From Streptomyces angustmyceticus (lineage in GTDB: Bacteria; Actinomycetota; Actinomycetes; Streptomycetales; Streptomycetaceae), in assembly GCF_019933235.1 (NCBI RefSeq), contig NZ_CP082945.1:2294001-2358000 (forward strand): a stretch of 64,000 bases of DNA. Direction: 5' to 3'. A program made the translations under genes and the position numbers. Shown here one piece after another: positions 36,900 to 44,458 of the stretch. Under the pieces are notes generated by a model that saw nothing but the letters and a program-made list of their open reading frames with translations, was not told the DNA's origin and searched no databases. Within the stretch, counting starts at the first letter, position 1, and the number at the start of each line of letters is the position of its first letter.

Positions 36900-38129
36900 T
36901 CAGTCGATCAGGGCGTCGACGAAGGCCTCCGGCTCGAACGGCGCCAGGTCGTCCGCGCCCTCGCCCAGGCCGATGAGCTTGACGGGGACGCCGAGTTCCC
37001 GCTGGACGGCGATGATGATGCCGCCCTTGGCGGTGCCGTCGAGCTTGGTGAGCACCACGCCGGTGATGTCCACGACCTCGGCGAACACCCGGGCCTGGAC
37101 CAGGCCGTTCTGGCCGGTGGTGGCGTCCAGGACGAGCAGCACCTCGCCGACCGGGCCGTGCTTCTCGACGACCCGCTTCACCTTGCCGAGCTCGTCCATC
37201 AGGCCGGTCTTGGTGTGCAGCCGGCCCGCGGTGTCGATCAGCACGACGTCGGCGGACTCGGCGATGCCCTCCTTGACCGCGTCGAAGGCGATCGAGGCCG
37301 GGTCGCCGCCCTCGGGGCCGCGGACCGTACGGGCACCGACCCGCTCGCCCCACGTCTGCAGCTGGTCGGCGGCGGCGGCGCGGAAGGTGTCGGCGGCGCC
37401 GAGGACCACGGACTTGCCGTCGGCGACCAGGACCCGGGCGAGCTTGCCGGTGGTGGTGGTCTTGCCGGTGCCGTTGACGCCGACGACCATGACGACGCCG
37501 GGGATCTCGTCGCCGCCGTTGCCGATGCCGTTGGCGGTGTGCACGGTGCGGTCGGCGTCCGTGCCGATGAGGGCGAGGAGCTCCTCGCGCAGCAGCGCGC
37601 GCAGGTCCTCGGGGGTACGGGTGCCGAGGACCTTGACCCGCTCGCGCAGCCGCTCGACGAGTTCCTGGGTGGGGGCGACGCCGACGTCGGCGGTCAGCAG
37701 GGTGTCCTCGATCTCCTCCCAGGTGTCCTCGTCGAGGTGTTCGCGGGAGAGCAGGGTCAGCAGGCCCTTGCCCAGGGCGTTCTGGGAACGGGAGAGCCGG
37801 GCGCGCAGCCGGACCAGCCGGCCGGCGGTGGGCTCGGGTACCTCGATCTCGGGCGCGGCGGGCGCCTTGGGCTCCGCGGCCGGTGCCTCGGCCACGGGGG
37901 CCTCGGCGGTGGGCAGCGTGACTTCTTCGATGGTGCGACGCTCTTCGTCGCGCGGGGTCTCGGCCTCCTCCCCGACATGCGGTTCGGCGGGCGGCGCGGT
38001 GACGGAGGTCTCGGGGGCGGCCGGCGGGGGCGGCGGCAGCTGCTTCTTTTTGCGTCCGCTGACGACGAGCCCGCTGATCGCGCCGAGCACGACCACGGCG
38101 ATGACTACGGCAAGGATGACGGTTTCCAT
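36900..38129 (-). CDS. ftsY: Signal recognition particle receptor FtsY
   Basis: 409 residues from ATG 38129 (GGAGGGG upstream). Unlike most FtsY proteins it begins with a true membrane helix (METVILAVVIAVVVLGAISG). This is followed by RKKKQ and an acidic Pro/Ala/Glu-rich A region, so it should be membrane-anchored. The NG domain has G1 VVGVNGTGKTTTTGKLA, DTFRAAAADQLQTW, VLIDTAGRLHTK, LTKLDGTAKGG and LIGLGEGADDLAPF. Partner of Ffh. It does not overlap neighbours; smc lies about 6 kb to the right, with an inserted NCS1/LLM/AraC/glcP block. Confidence 0.96.
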   Translation of the reverse strand: METVILAVVIAVVVLGAISGLVVSGRKKKQLPPPPPAAPETSVTAPPAEPHVGEEAETPRDEERRTIEEVTLPTAEAPVAEAPAAEPKAPAAPEIEVPEPTAGRLVRLRARLSRSQNALGKGLLTLLSREHLDEDTWEEIEDTLLTADVGVAPTQELVERLRERVKVLGTRTPEDLRALLREELLALIGTDADRTVHTANGIGNGGDEIPGVVMVVGVNGTGKTTTTGKLARVLVADGKSVVLGAADTFRAAAADQLQTWGERVGARTVRGPEGGDPASIAFDAVKEGIAESADVVLIDTAGRLHTKTGLMDELGKVKRVVEKHGPVGEVLLVLDATTGQNGLVQARVFAEVVDITGVVLTKLDGTAKGGIIIAVQRELGVPVKLIGLGEGADDLAPFEPEAFVDALID

Positions 38130-38452
38130 AACCCCTCCAGTATCAGCCACGGCCCGCCCGTGGGGACCGCACGCGCCGAACCCGGACGAGGGGCGGCCCA
38201 CAGCGGGCGCGGGGCCGCGGGCGGGCCGGGCGAGGGGGTCCGGCTGGACCCTTCGACGAAGCTGGGTGACACTCGTACTCGTCGTGGAGTCCAACGGCGC
38301 ACATCGCCACAAGTTGGATCAAAGTACGATGGTCGGGGCCGCGCAACGCGCGTAGAGTCCTGGCAGCCAAAATGCGGCCAGGCACCACAGCCGTTGCCTG
38401 CACCTCCTCCCCCGGGGGTGCCTCCAGATCCCCGCACGGAGATACCTGCACC
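38130..38452. other. Divergent region between ftsY and the NCS1 permease gene
   Basis: 323 bases. Contains a GC palindromic segment at about 38403-38425 (CTCCTCCCCCGGGGGTGCC) directly upstream of the permease gene and the GGAG at 38437. I looked for a TPP- or purine-type riboswitch consensus and found none. Confidence 0.5.
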
Positions 38453-39934
38453 ATGGGCACCACGTCCGCTTCCCCGCCCGAGACCGACGGCGCCGTCGAG
38501 ACCCGCGGCATCGAGCCCGTTCCCGATCACGAACGTCACGGCCGGGTCCGCGAGCTCTTCCCGACCTGGGTCGCCGCCAACATCAGCGTGTTGTTGCTCA
38601 CCATGGGCGCCTCGCTCGTGGTCAACAACGGGCTGAACTTCTGGCAGGTCCTGCTGGTGGCCGCGATCGCCGCGGCCGTCGCCTTCGGCATGGTGGGCGT
38701 GCTGTCGGTCTCCGGGAAGTGGGGCGGCGCCCCCGGCGCGATGCTCTCCCGGGCGGCCTTCGGCGTCCGCGGCAACTACTTCCCCGGCGCGATCCTGTGG
38801 GTCGCCCGCTTCGGCTGGGAAACGATCAACGCGGTCACCGGCGCGTACGCGGTGCTGACCGTGCTGCATCTGCTGCTGGGCATCGAGAGCAACAACGTCC
38901 TGGTCGTGGTCACCCTGCTCGCGTTCGTGGCCGTCACCTACCTGGTGAGCGGCCTGGGCCGCAAGGCGCTCAACGTCTGCAACAAGTACTCGACGTATCT
39001 GTTCGGCCTGTTCAGCATCATGGTGCTGGTCTACCTGGTCGCCACGATGGACTGGGACGCCATCTTCGCCAAGAAGGCCGGCACCACCGCCATGGTGATC
39101 GCGGGCGTCGGCACCATCGCGGCCGGCGGCATCAGCTGGGTGCCGACGGGCCCCGACTTCGCGCGCTACCTCCCGCACTCCGCGTCCGGCAGGAAGATCG
39201 TCGGCACCACCGTCTCCGGTGCGGCCCTGGTGCTGCTGCCGATGGTGCTGATGGGCGGCGTGATGGCCGTCTCGAACCCGAAGCTGGCCGGCCAGAACAC
39301 CGACCCGATGTCGTTCCTCGGCACCATCCTGCCGTCCTGGCTCGCGGTGCCGTACCTGATCACCGCGCTGGTCGGCATGGTGCTGATCAACAGCCTGTCG
39401 ATGTACTCCGCGGGCTTCACCGCCCAGACCATGGGCGTCAAGCTGCCGCGTGCCCTCGCGGTCAGCATCAACGCCGTCATCAGCCTGGTCGGCGGCCTGT
39501 TCATGATGCTGGTGGCGAAGGACTTCATCGGCCAGTTCATCGCCTTCCTGACGCTGCTCGCGGTCTCCTTCTCCGCCTGGATCGGCGTCTACGGCGTCGA
39601 CATGGCCCGGCGGCGCAAGCTGGCGGTGCGCTACGACGCCGACAGCCTGATGAACACCGGCCGCACCAGCCGCTACTGGTACACCGGCGGCTTCTGCTGG
39701 CAGGCCATGACGGCCTGGGCGGTCGCGCTCGGCGCGGGCCTGTGCTTCACCAAGGTCCAGTGGTTCACCGGCCCGCTGGCCACCACCTGGATCGGCGAGA
39801 ACGGCCTGGGCTGGGCGGCCACGATCACGATCGCCGCGCTCGTCTTCGCCGTCCTGCCCGCTCCCCGGGAATCCGCCCCCGCGGCGGGCGACGGCGAAGC
39901 GGCCGAGGCCCGGGAGTCCGTCACGGCGGCCTGA
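38453..39934 (+). CDS. NCS1 family nucleobase permease (cytosine/purine type)
   Basis: 493 residues from ATG 38453 (GTTSASPPETDGAVETRGIE); the frame opens 27 codons earlier but the earlier part is leader. Twelve hydrophobic segments of the NCS1 family: IEPVPDHERHG, then WVAANISVLLLTMGASLV, FGVRGNYFPGAILW with RFGWETINAV, and SWVPTGPDFARYLP. The substrate may be cytosine, allantoin or hydroxymethylpyrimidine; sequence alone does not decide. It is followed directly by a striking hairpin and the LLM monooxygenase gene. Confidence 0.88.
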   Translation: MGTTSASPPETDGAVETRGIEPVPDHERHGRVRELFPTWVAANISVLLLTMGASLVVNNGLNFWQVLLVAAIAAAVAFGMVGVLSVSGKWGGAPGAMLSRAAFGVRGNYFPGAILWVARFGWETINAVTGAYAVLTVLHLLLGIESNNVLVVVTLLAFVAVTYLVSGLGRKALNVCNKYSTYLFGLFSIMVLVYLVATMDWDAIFAKKAGTTAMVIAGVGTIAAGGISWVPTGPDFARYLPHSASGRKIVGTTVSGAALVLLPMVLMGGVMAVSNPKLAGQNTDPMSFLGTILPSWLAVPYLITALVGMVLINSLSMYSAGFTAQTMGVKLPRALAVSINAVISLVGGLFMMLVAKDFIGQFIAFLTLLAVSFSAWIGVYGVDMARRRKLAVRYDADSLMNTGRTSRYWYTGGFCWQAMTAWAVALGAGLCFTKVQWFTGPLATTWIGENGLGWAATITIAALVFAVLPAPRESAPAAGDGEAAEARESVTAA

Positions 39935-39968
39935 CCCGGCCCGGCCCCGCCGGGCACCCCCTGGTGAT

Positions 39969-39983
39969 CTGACGCAACGTCAG
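39969..39983. promoter_or_regulatory. CTGACG-CAA-CGTCAG palindrome, candidate operator
   Basis: Perfect 6-bp palindrome arms with a 3-base centre lie 45 bases upstream of the LLM monooxygenase start. A related half (CTGACGCAGCGTCGG) occurs at about 44339-44353 upstream of glcP. It looks like a binding site of a dimeric regulator (TetR/MarR type); the regulator is unknown. Confidence 0.5.
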
Positions 39984-39987
39984 CTAC

Positions 39988-40022
39988 CGTCCCCTTCGCC
40001 AACCGCCCTGGCGAAGGGGACG
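39988..40022. promoter_or_regulatory. Perfect 14-bp inverted repeat overlapping the LLM gene's ribosome-binding site
   Basis: CGTCCCCTTCGCCA (39988-40001) and TGGCGAAGGGGACG (40009-40022) are exact inverse complements around a 7-base loop. The right arm contains GAAGGGG, the only plausible ribosome-binding site for ATG 40029. Folding the RNA would hide that site. It could also serve as terminator of the upstream permease gene, but no T-run beyond GTTT follows. Confidence 0.6.
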
Positions 40023-40028
40023 TTTGCC

Positions 40029-41111
40029 ATGCCCGCGCTGCCCGCCCACCCGTCACCCGGCCACCGCACCACCACCGGGCCCTCCCCCAGCCCCGGCGAC
40101 AAGGAGGCCCCCGCCGCGCCGGCCGGCTGCCTCTCGGTCCTGCGCATCAACCTCGCCGATCCCGCGCCCACGCCCGCCACGCAGTCCGCACGCCACCGGG
40201 CCGCCGTCGAGATGGCCGCGTTCGCCGACGACCGCGGCCTCACCATGGTCCAGACCGAGGAGCACCACGCCACCACCAACGGCTGGATGCCCTCCCCGCT
40301 CACCTTCGCCGGCGCGGTCTTCGGCGCCACCCGCCGCATCGGCGTCACCGTCTCCGCGCTGATCACCCCGCTGCACGACCCGCTCCGGCTGGCCGAGGAC
40401 CTCGCCTCGCTCGACCTCCTCAGCGGCGGGCGGCTGGTCACCGTCGCCGGCCTCGGCTACCGGCCCGAGGAGTACGCGGCGCACGGCAAGGACTGGCGGG
40501 GCCGCGGCGCGCTCCAGGACGAGGTGCTGGAGACCCTGCTGTCCGCCTGGACCGGCGAGCCCTTCACCTACCGGGGGCGCACGGTCCAGGTCACCCCGCG
40601 CCCGTACACCCGCCCGCACCCGCCGCTGCTGATCGGCGGCAGCTCACGCGCCGCGGCCCGGCGCGCGGCCCGCCTGGGGCTCCCCCTCTTCCCCAGCGCC
40701 CACCTCCCCGAGCTGGAGACCTACTACCACGAGCAGCGCGCCGTCTTCGGCACCGAGGGCTGGGTGATGCAGCCGCCCGAGCGGACCTCGCTCCTCCACC
40801 TCTCCGAGGACCCGGACCGCACCTGGGCCGCGTACGGCGGCCATCTGCTGCACGAGGCCCGGATGTACGCCTCCTGGCAGTCCGCGGGCACCCGCTCCGC
40901 GGTCCGCTCGACCGCCCGGGACACCGGAGAACTCCGCGCGGAGGGCGTCTACCGCATCGTCACCCCCGACGAGTGCCTCCGCCTCGCCCGGGAGAAAGGC
41001 GGGCCCGGGGCCCTCATCCTGCACCCGCTGTGCGGCGGAATGCCCGTCGACGAGGGCTGGCGCTCGCTGCACCTGTTCACCGAACGGGTGCTGCCCCGCC
41101 TGGAGGGGTGA
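40029..41111 (+). CDS. LLM-class flavin-dependent oxidoreductase
   Basis: 360 residues. Luciferase-like monooxygenase barrel: VQTEEHHATTNGWMPSPLTF, IGVTVSALITPLHDPLRLAE, DLASLDLLSGGRLVTVAGLG, the loop GYRPEEYAAHGKDWRGRG, then RPYTRPHPPLLIGGSSRAAA. It uses FMN or F420; the substrate is unknown. ATG 40029. It lies downstream of the NCS1 permease; the pairing of a nucleobase permease with a flavin monooxygenase suggests possible catabolism of a pyrimidine or related ring, but this is an inference. It ends 12 bases before the convergent cupin gene. Confidence 0.85.
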   Translation: MPALPAHPSPGHRTTTGPSPSPGDKEAPAAPAGCLSVLRINLADPAPTPATQSARHRAAVEMAAFADDRGLTMVQTEEHHATTNGWMPSPLTFAGAVFGATRRIGVTVSALITPLHDPLRLAEDLASLDLLSGGRLVTVAGLGYRPEEYAAHGKDWRGRGALQDEVLETLLSAWTGEPFTYRGRTVQVTPRPYTRPHPPLLIGGSSRAAARRAARLGLPLFPSAHLPELETYYHEQRAVFGTEGWVMQPPERTSLLHLSEDPDRTWAAYGGHLLHEARMYASWQSAGTRSAVRSTARDTGELRAEGVYRIVTPDECLRLAREKGGPGALILHPLCGGMPVDEGWRSLHLFTERVLPRLEG

Positions 41112-41122
41112 ACGGGCGGCGG

Positions 41123-41539
41123 TCAGCCCTCCGGGTAGAAGACGAACAGGGTGCAGCCCACTGCCGACTGCGGTACGTGCCAGGAGCCGGCCGGCGCATG
41201 GAGGAAGGACCCGGCCGGATGCTCCCGGTCACCGTCGTGGAAGGTGCCCGAGACCACGAAGACCTCCTCGGGCCCCGGTGCGTGCACATCGACGCCGTCC
41301 CAGCGGCTGCCCGCGTCCATCTCCAGCACCTGGGCCTTCGCCCCGTCGGCACCGGTCCACAGCGGCCTGATCCGGATGCCGGGGAACAGCTCCCGGACCG
41401 GGGCGTCGTCCACCGTCGTCCACACATAGCCCGCGGTCCCGCCCACTCCGGGGGCGTCCCGTTCCCGTCCCGTCCCCTGCGCGCCCCCGGCCACGGCGGG
41501 GCCGCCTGCCGTCCTGGCGGTCGTCTCCGTTTCGCTCAT
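41123..41539 (-). CDS. Cupin-domain protein (ChrR-like)
   Basis: 138 residues from ATG 41539, with GGTGGAGG just upstream. After a Thr/Gly-rich N terminus, a single cupin barrel follows: FPGIRIRPLWTGADGAKAQV, WDGVDVHAPGPEEVFVVSG, HPAGSFLHAPAGSWHVPQS. It resembles ChrR-type cupins, with the metal-binding HxxxPxE pattern (HAPGPEE) but one His fewer. Its substrate is unknown. Divergent from the AraC-type gene, with only 70 bases between start codons; probably its target. Confidence 0.82.
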   Translation of the reverse strand: MSETETTARTAGGPAVAGGAQGTGRERDAPGVGGTAGYVWTTVDDAPVRELFPGIRIRPLWTGADGAKAQVLEMDAGSRWDGVDVHAPGPEEVFVVSGTFHDGDREHPAGSFLHAPAGSWHVPQSAVGCTLFVFYPEG

Positions 41540-41609
41540 GCCTCCACCCTCGCCGACGGCGGGACACGCACCCAGTGTCAGAAATGACGTCCTGAGGTAC
41601 TTTCCTGCC

Positions 41610-42707
41610 ATGGCACGAGCGCCGCGAGACACCCCGCAGCCGGACTCCGTGCATCGTGTGGTGGCGCTGGTGCGCCCGCCCCAGTCGGTCTTCGAACTCG
41701 GCTGCGCCGCCGAGGTCTTCGGCACCCGGCGCCCCGGCCTGCCCGCGCTCTACGACTTCCGGGTGTGCACGCCGCAGCCCGGCCCCGTACCGACGACGGC
41801 GGGCTACGACATGCTGGTGCCCCGCGGCCTGCCGGCGCTGGAGAGCGCGGACACCGTCGTCGTCCCCGGCTGGACACCCGCCGGTGAGCCGCTCGCACCC
41901 GCCGTGCGCACGGCACTTCGCCGGGCGCACGCCCGGGGGGCGCGGCTGGTCGCCATCTGTTCCGGTGCCTTCGCCCTGGCGCAGACCGGGCTGCTGGACG
42001 GCCGCCGGGCGACCACCCACTGGAACCTGTCGGCCGCTCTCGCCGAGTGTTTCCCCCGCGTCGAGGTGGACCCCGCGGTGCTGTACATCGACCACGGCGA
42101 CCTGGCGACCAGCGCCGGTGCGGCGGCCGGTGTGGACCTCTGTCTGCATCTCGTACGCCGGGACCACGGCGCGGCCCATGCCGCACGGATCGCCCGCCAC
42201 ATGGTCATGCCGCCGCACCGCGAAGGGGGCCAGGCCCAGTACGCGCCCCCGCCGGGGGACCGCGCCGACCCGGCACCGGGCATGGAGCAGTCGTTGGCCC
42301 CGCTGCTGGAGTGGGTGGCCGGGCGGCTGTCCGAGCCGGTCTCCGTCGAGGACATGGCCGGGCGGCTGGGAATCTCCCCGCGCACCCTCGCCCGCCGGTT
42401 CGCCGACCAGCTCGGCACCAGTCCGGGCCAGTGGCTGCTGAGCCGCCGTCTCACCGCCGCCCGGGCCCTGCTGGAGGAGAGCGATCTGCCCGTCGAGGCG
42501 GTCGCCCTGCGTGTCGGCCTGTCGTCGGCGACCAACTTCCGCCGGCGCTTCCAGCGGGCGCTGCACACCACACCGGCCGCGTACCGGCGGGCGTTCCGTA
42601 CGGCGGGAAGCCCGGCCCGCGACGGCGCCCGAGCCCCCGCCGTCCCCGGCACGAAAAACGGGTACTGCCCGGGGTCCCTGTCGACCCGGGGCAGTACCCA
42701 GTACTGA
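41610..42707 (+). CDS. GlxA-type AraC family regulator with DJ-1/PfpI domain
   Basis: 365 residues from ATG 41610. The N-terminal DJ-1/PfpI-like domain is seen in VVALVRPPQSVFELGCAAEV, VPRGLPALESADTVVVPGW, and LVAICSGAFALAQTGLLDGR (Cys at the nucleophile elbow). The C-terminal AraC DNA-binding domain has two helix-turn-helices: MAGRLGISPRTLARRFADQL and VALRVGLSSATNFRRRFQRA. Divergent with the cupin gene, so a likely activator of it and of itself. The last 15 codons (GYCPGSLSTRGSTQY) are read from a hairpin that also acts as the terminator of the convergent glcP. Confidence 0.9.
   Translation: MARAPRDTPQPDSVHRVVALVRPPQSVFELGCAAEVFGTRRPGLPALYDFRVCTPQPGPVPTTAGYDMLVPRGLPALESADTVVVPGWTPAGEPLAPAVRTALRRAHARGARLVAICSGAFALAQTGLLDGRRATTHWNLSAALAECFPRVEVDPAVLYIDHGDLATSAGAAAGVDLCLHLVRRDHGAAHAARIARHMVMPPHREGGQAQYAPPPGDRADPAPGMEQSLAPLLEWVAGRLSEPVSVEDMAGRLGISPRTLARRFADQLGTSPGQWLLSRRLTAARALLEESDLPVEAVALRVGLSSATNFRRRFQRALHTTPAAYRRAFRTAGSPARDGARAPAVPGTKNGYCPGSLSTRGSTQY
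42660..42699 (-). terminator. glcP terminator embedded in the 3' end of the AraC gene
   Basis: GGGTACTGCCCGGG and CCCGGGGCAGTACCC pair with one bulged G. On the minus strand the stem is followed by CGTTTTTCG, a run of five T, the canonical end of an intrinsic terminator. It lies 28 bases past the glcP stop. Because the AraC frame continues to 42707, this terminator is at the same time coding sequence. Confidence 0.8.
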
Positions 42708-42727
42708 GGAGAAGGACTGGCGGGGGG

Positions 42728-44146
42728 TTAGCCCATCTCCTCCAACGCCTTGCCCTTCGTCTCCTTCACGAACTTGAGCACGAAGGGGATCGAGAGCAGG
42801 GCGAAGACCGCGTAGATGACGTACGTGCCCGAGAGGTTCCAGTCGGACAGGCTCGGGAAGCTGGCCGTGATGGCCCAGTTGGCGATCCACTGCGCCGAGG
42901 CGGCGACGCCGAGCGCGGCGGCGCGGATCTTGTTCGGGAACATCTCGCCGAGGAAGACCCAGACCACGACGCCCCAGGAGAGGGCGAAGAAGAGCACGAA
43001 GACGTGGGCGGCGATCAGTGCCACGGTGCCCTCGGTGGCGGGCAGGGTGCCGGCCGCGGTCTTGGAGGCGAACGCCCAGGCCTCCGCCGCGAGGGCGAGG
43101 GCCATACCGGCCGAGCCGATGAGCGCCAGCGGGCGGCGGCCGATCCGGTCGACGAAGATCATCGCGACCACGGTGCCGATGATGTTGATGATCGACGTCG
43201 TGAAGCTGTAGAAGAACGAGCTGCTCGGGTCGATGCCGACGGACTGCCACAGCGCCGAGGAGTAGTAGAAGGCGACGTTGATGCCGACCAGCTGCTGGAA
43301 GACCGACAGGCCGATGCCGACCCAGACGATCGGCAGGAAGCCGAACCTGCTGCCGAGCAGGTCCTTGAACTTCGGCTTCTCCTCGCGGCGCATGGCGTCC
43401 TGGATCTCGGTGACGCGCTTGTCGAGGTCCACGGTCTTGCCCTCGACCTCGGCGAGCACCTCCTGGGCGCGGGAGATCTTGCCGACGGAGATCAGGTAGC
43501 GCGGCGACTCGGGGATCGCGAAGGAGAGCAGGCCGTACAGGGCGGCCGGGACGACCATCACGCCGAGCATCCACTGCCAGGCCTCCAGGCCGGCGACGAC
43601 GCCGCGCTGGTTGCCGTTGGCGAGGTTGAGGATGCCCCAGTTGACGAGCTGGGAGATCGCGATGCCGACGACGATCGCGGCCTGCTGGAACGAGCCGAGG
43701 CGGCCCCGGTAGGCGGACGGCGAGACCTCGGCGATGTAGGCCGGGCCGATGACCGAGGCCATACCGATCGCGAACCCGCCGACGATGCGCCAGAGGGCCA
43801 GGTCCCACAGGGCGAACGGCAGGGCGGAGCCGATGGCGCTGGCGACGAACAGCACCGAGGCGATCTGCATCACGCGGATGCGGCCTATGCGGTCCGCGAT
43901 CCGGCCCGCGGTGGCCGCTCCGACGGCGCAGCCGATCAGCGCGATGGCGATCACCTGGGCGAGGACTGCGGATCCGACGTCGTAGCGGCTGCGGATCGCC
44001 TCGACGGCGCCATTGATGACGGCACTGTCGTAACCGAAGAGGAAGCCGCCCATCGCGGCAGCCGCGGTGATGAAGATGACATGGCCGAGATGGTCGGGGT
44101 GGGCCTTGCGGCCTTCCGATCCCGTCGGCTGCGCGGTGCTGGTCAA
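42728..44146 (-). CDS. glcP: Glucose permease GlcP (MFS sugar:proton symporter)
   Basis: 472 residues, twelve membrane helices. Sugar porter motifs: GGFLFGYDSAVINGAVEAI, ADRIGRIRVMQ (loop 2-3), RIVGGFAIGMASVIGPAYIA, PESPRYLISVGK at the central loop, VFQQLVGINVAFYYSS, and FVDRIGRRPLALIG. Streptomyces take up glucose by this non-PTS symporter; glucose kinase then signals carbon catabolite control (established for S. coelicolor). The position near smc is that of glcP1 in S. coelicolor, supporting the name. It ends KETKGKALEEMG, and its terminator lies inside the AraC gene. Confidence 0.92.
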   Translation of the reverse strand: MTSTAQPTGSEGRKAHPDHLGHVIFITAAAAMGGFLFGYDSAVINGAVEAIRSRYDVGSAVLAQVIAIALIGCAVGAATAGRIADRIGRIRVMQIASVLFVASAIGSALPFALWDLALWRIVGGFAIGMASVIGPAYIAEVSPSAYRGRLGSFQQAAIVVGIAISQLVNWGILNLANGNQRGVVAGLEAWQWMLGVMVVPAALYGLLSFAIPESPRYLISVGKISRAQEVLAEVEGKTVDLDKRVTEIQDAMRREEKPKFKDLLGSRFGFLPIVWVGIGLSVFQQLVGINVAFYYSSALWQSVGIDPSSSFFYSFTTSIINIIGTVVAMIFVDRIGRRPLALIGSAGMALALAAEAWAFASKTAAGTLPATEGTVALIAAHVFVLFFALSWGVVVWVFLGEMFPNKIRAAALGVAASAQWIANWAITASFPSLSDWNLSGTYVIYAVFALLSIPFVLKFVKETKGKALEEMG

Positions 44147-44458
44147 CGTGAACTCCAGTGGCCCGGCTGCGCTGCCGGGTTAGGGGGCTGGCCCTACAAG
44201 TGGTGCATAGGTTGGGGGTACCCACCACTTGAAGGTAAAAGCAACGTTGCAGAGACTATGCCTTCAAGTTTCGAAGTCAATAGGCCGGAATGAAATTGTT
44301 TCTCGGCCGACCTTGGGTCCTTTCGTTCAAGTTCTGAACTGACGCAGCGTCGGACACTCCGAGCGATCACCCAGGGCGCCGACGCGGCCACCAAATCCAT
44401 CCATGTCGACAGAAAACGCCCCGCACTCAGGCCGCTTGCGCGCCTGCCGCGCCCGCCG
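44147..44458. promoter_or_regulatory. glcP promoter region with several inverted repeats
   Basis: 312 bases upstream of glcP and downstream of smc, strikingly richer in A/T than its surroundings. Inverted repeat CAAGTGGTG (44197-44205) / CACCACTTG (44223-44231). Further TTCAAG/CTTGAA motifs occur near 44228, 44262 and 44325 (ACTTGAA, CTTCAAG, GTTCAAG). A CTGACGC-AGCGTCGG element lies at 44339-44353. This looks like a multi-operator control region. Confidence 0.6.

Noticed and set aside
38130..38452. A TPP riboswitch before the NCS1 permease gene (some NCS1 members carry HMP).
   Set aside because: No CTGAGA or ACCTGATC-type thi-box strings found.
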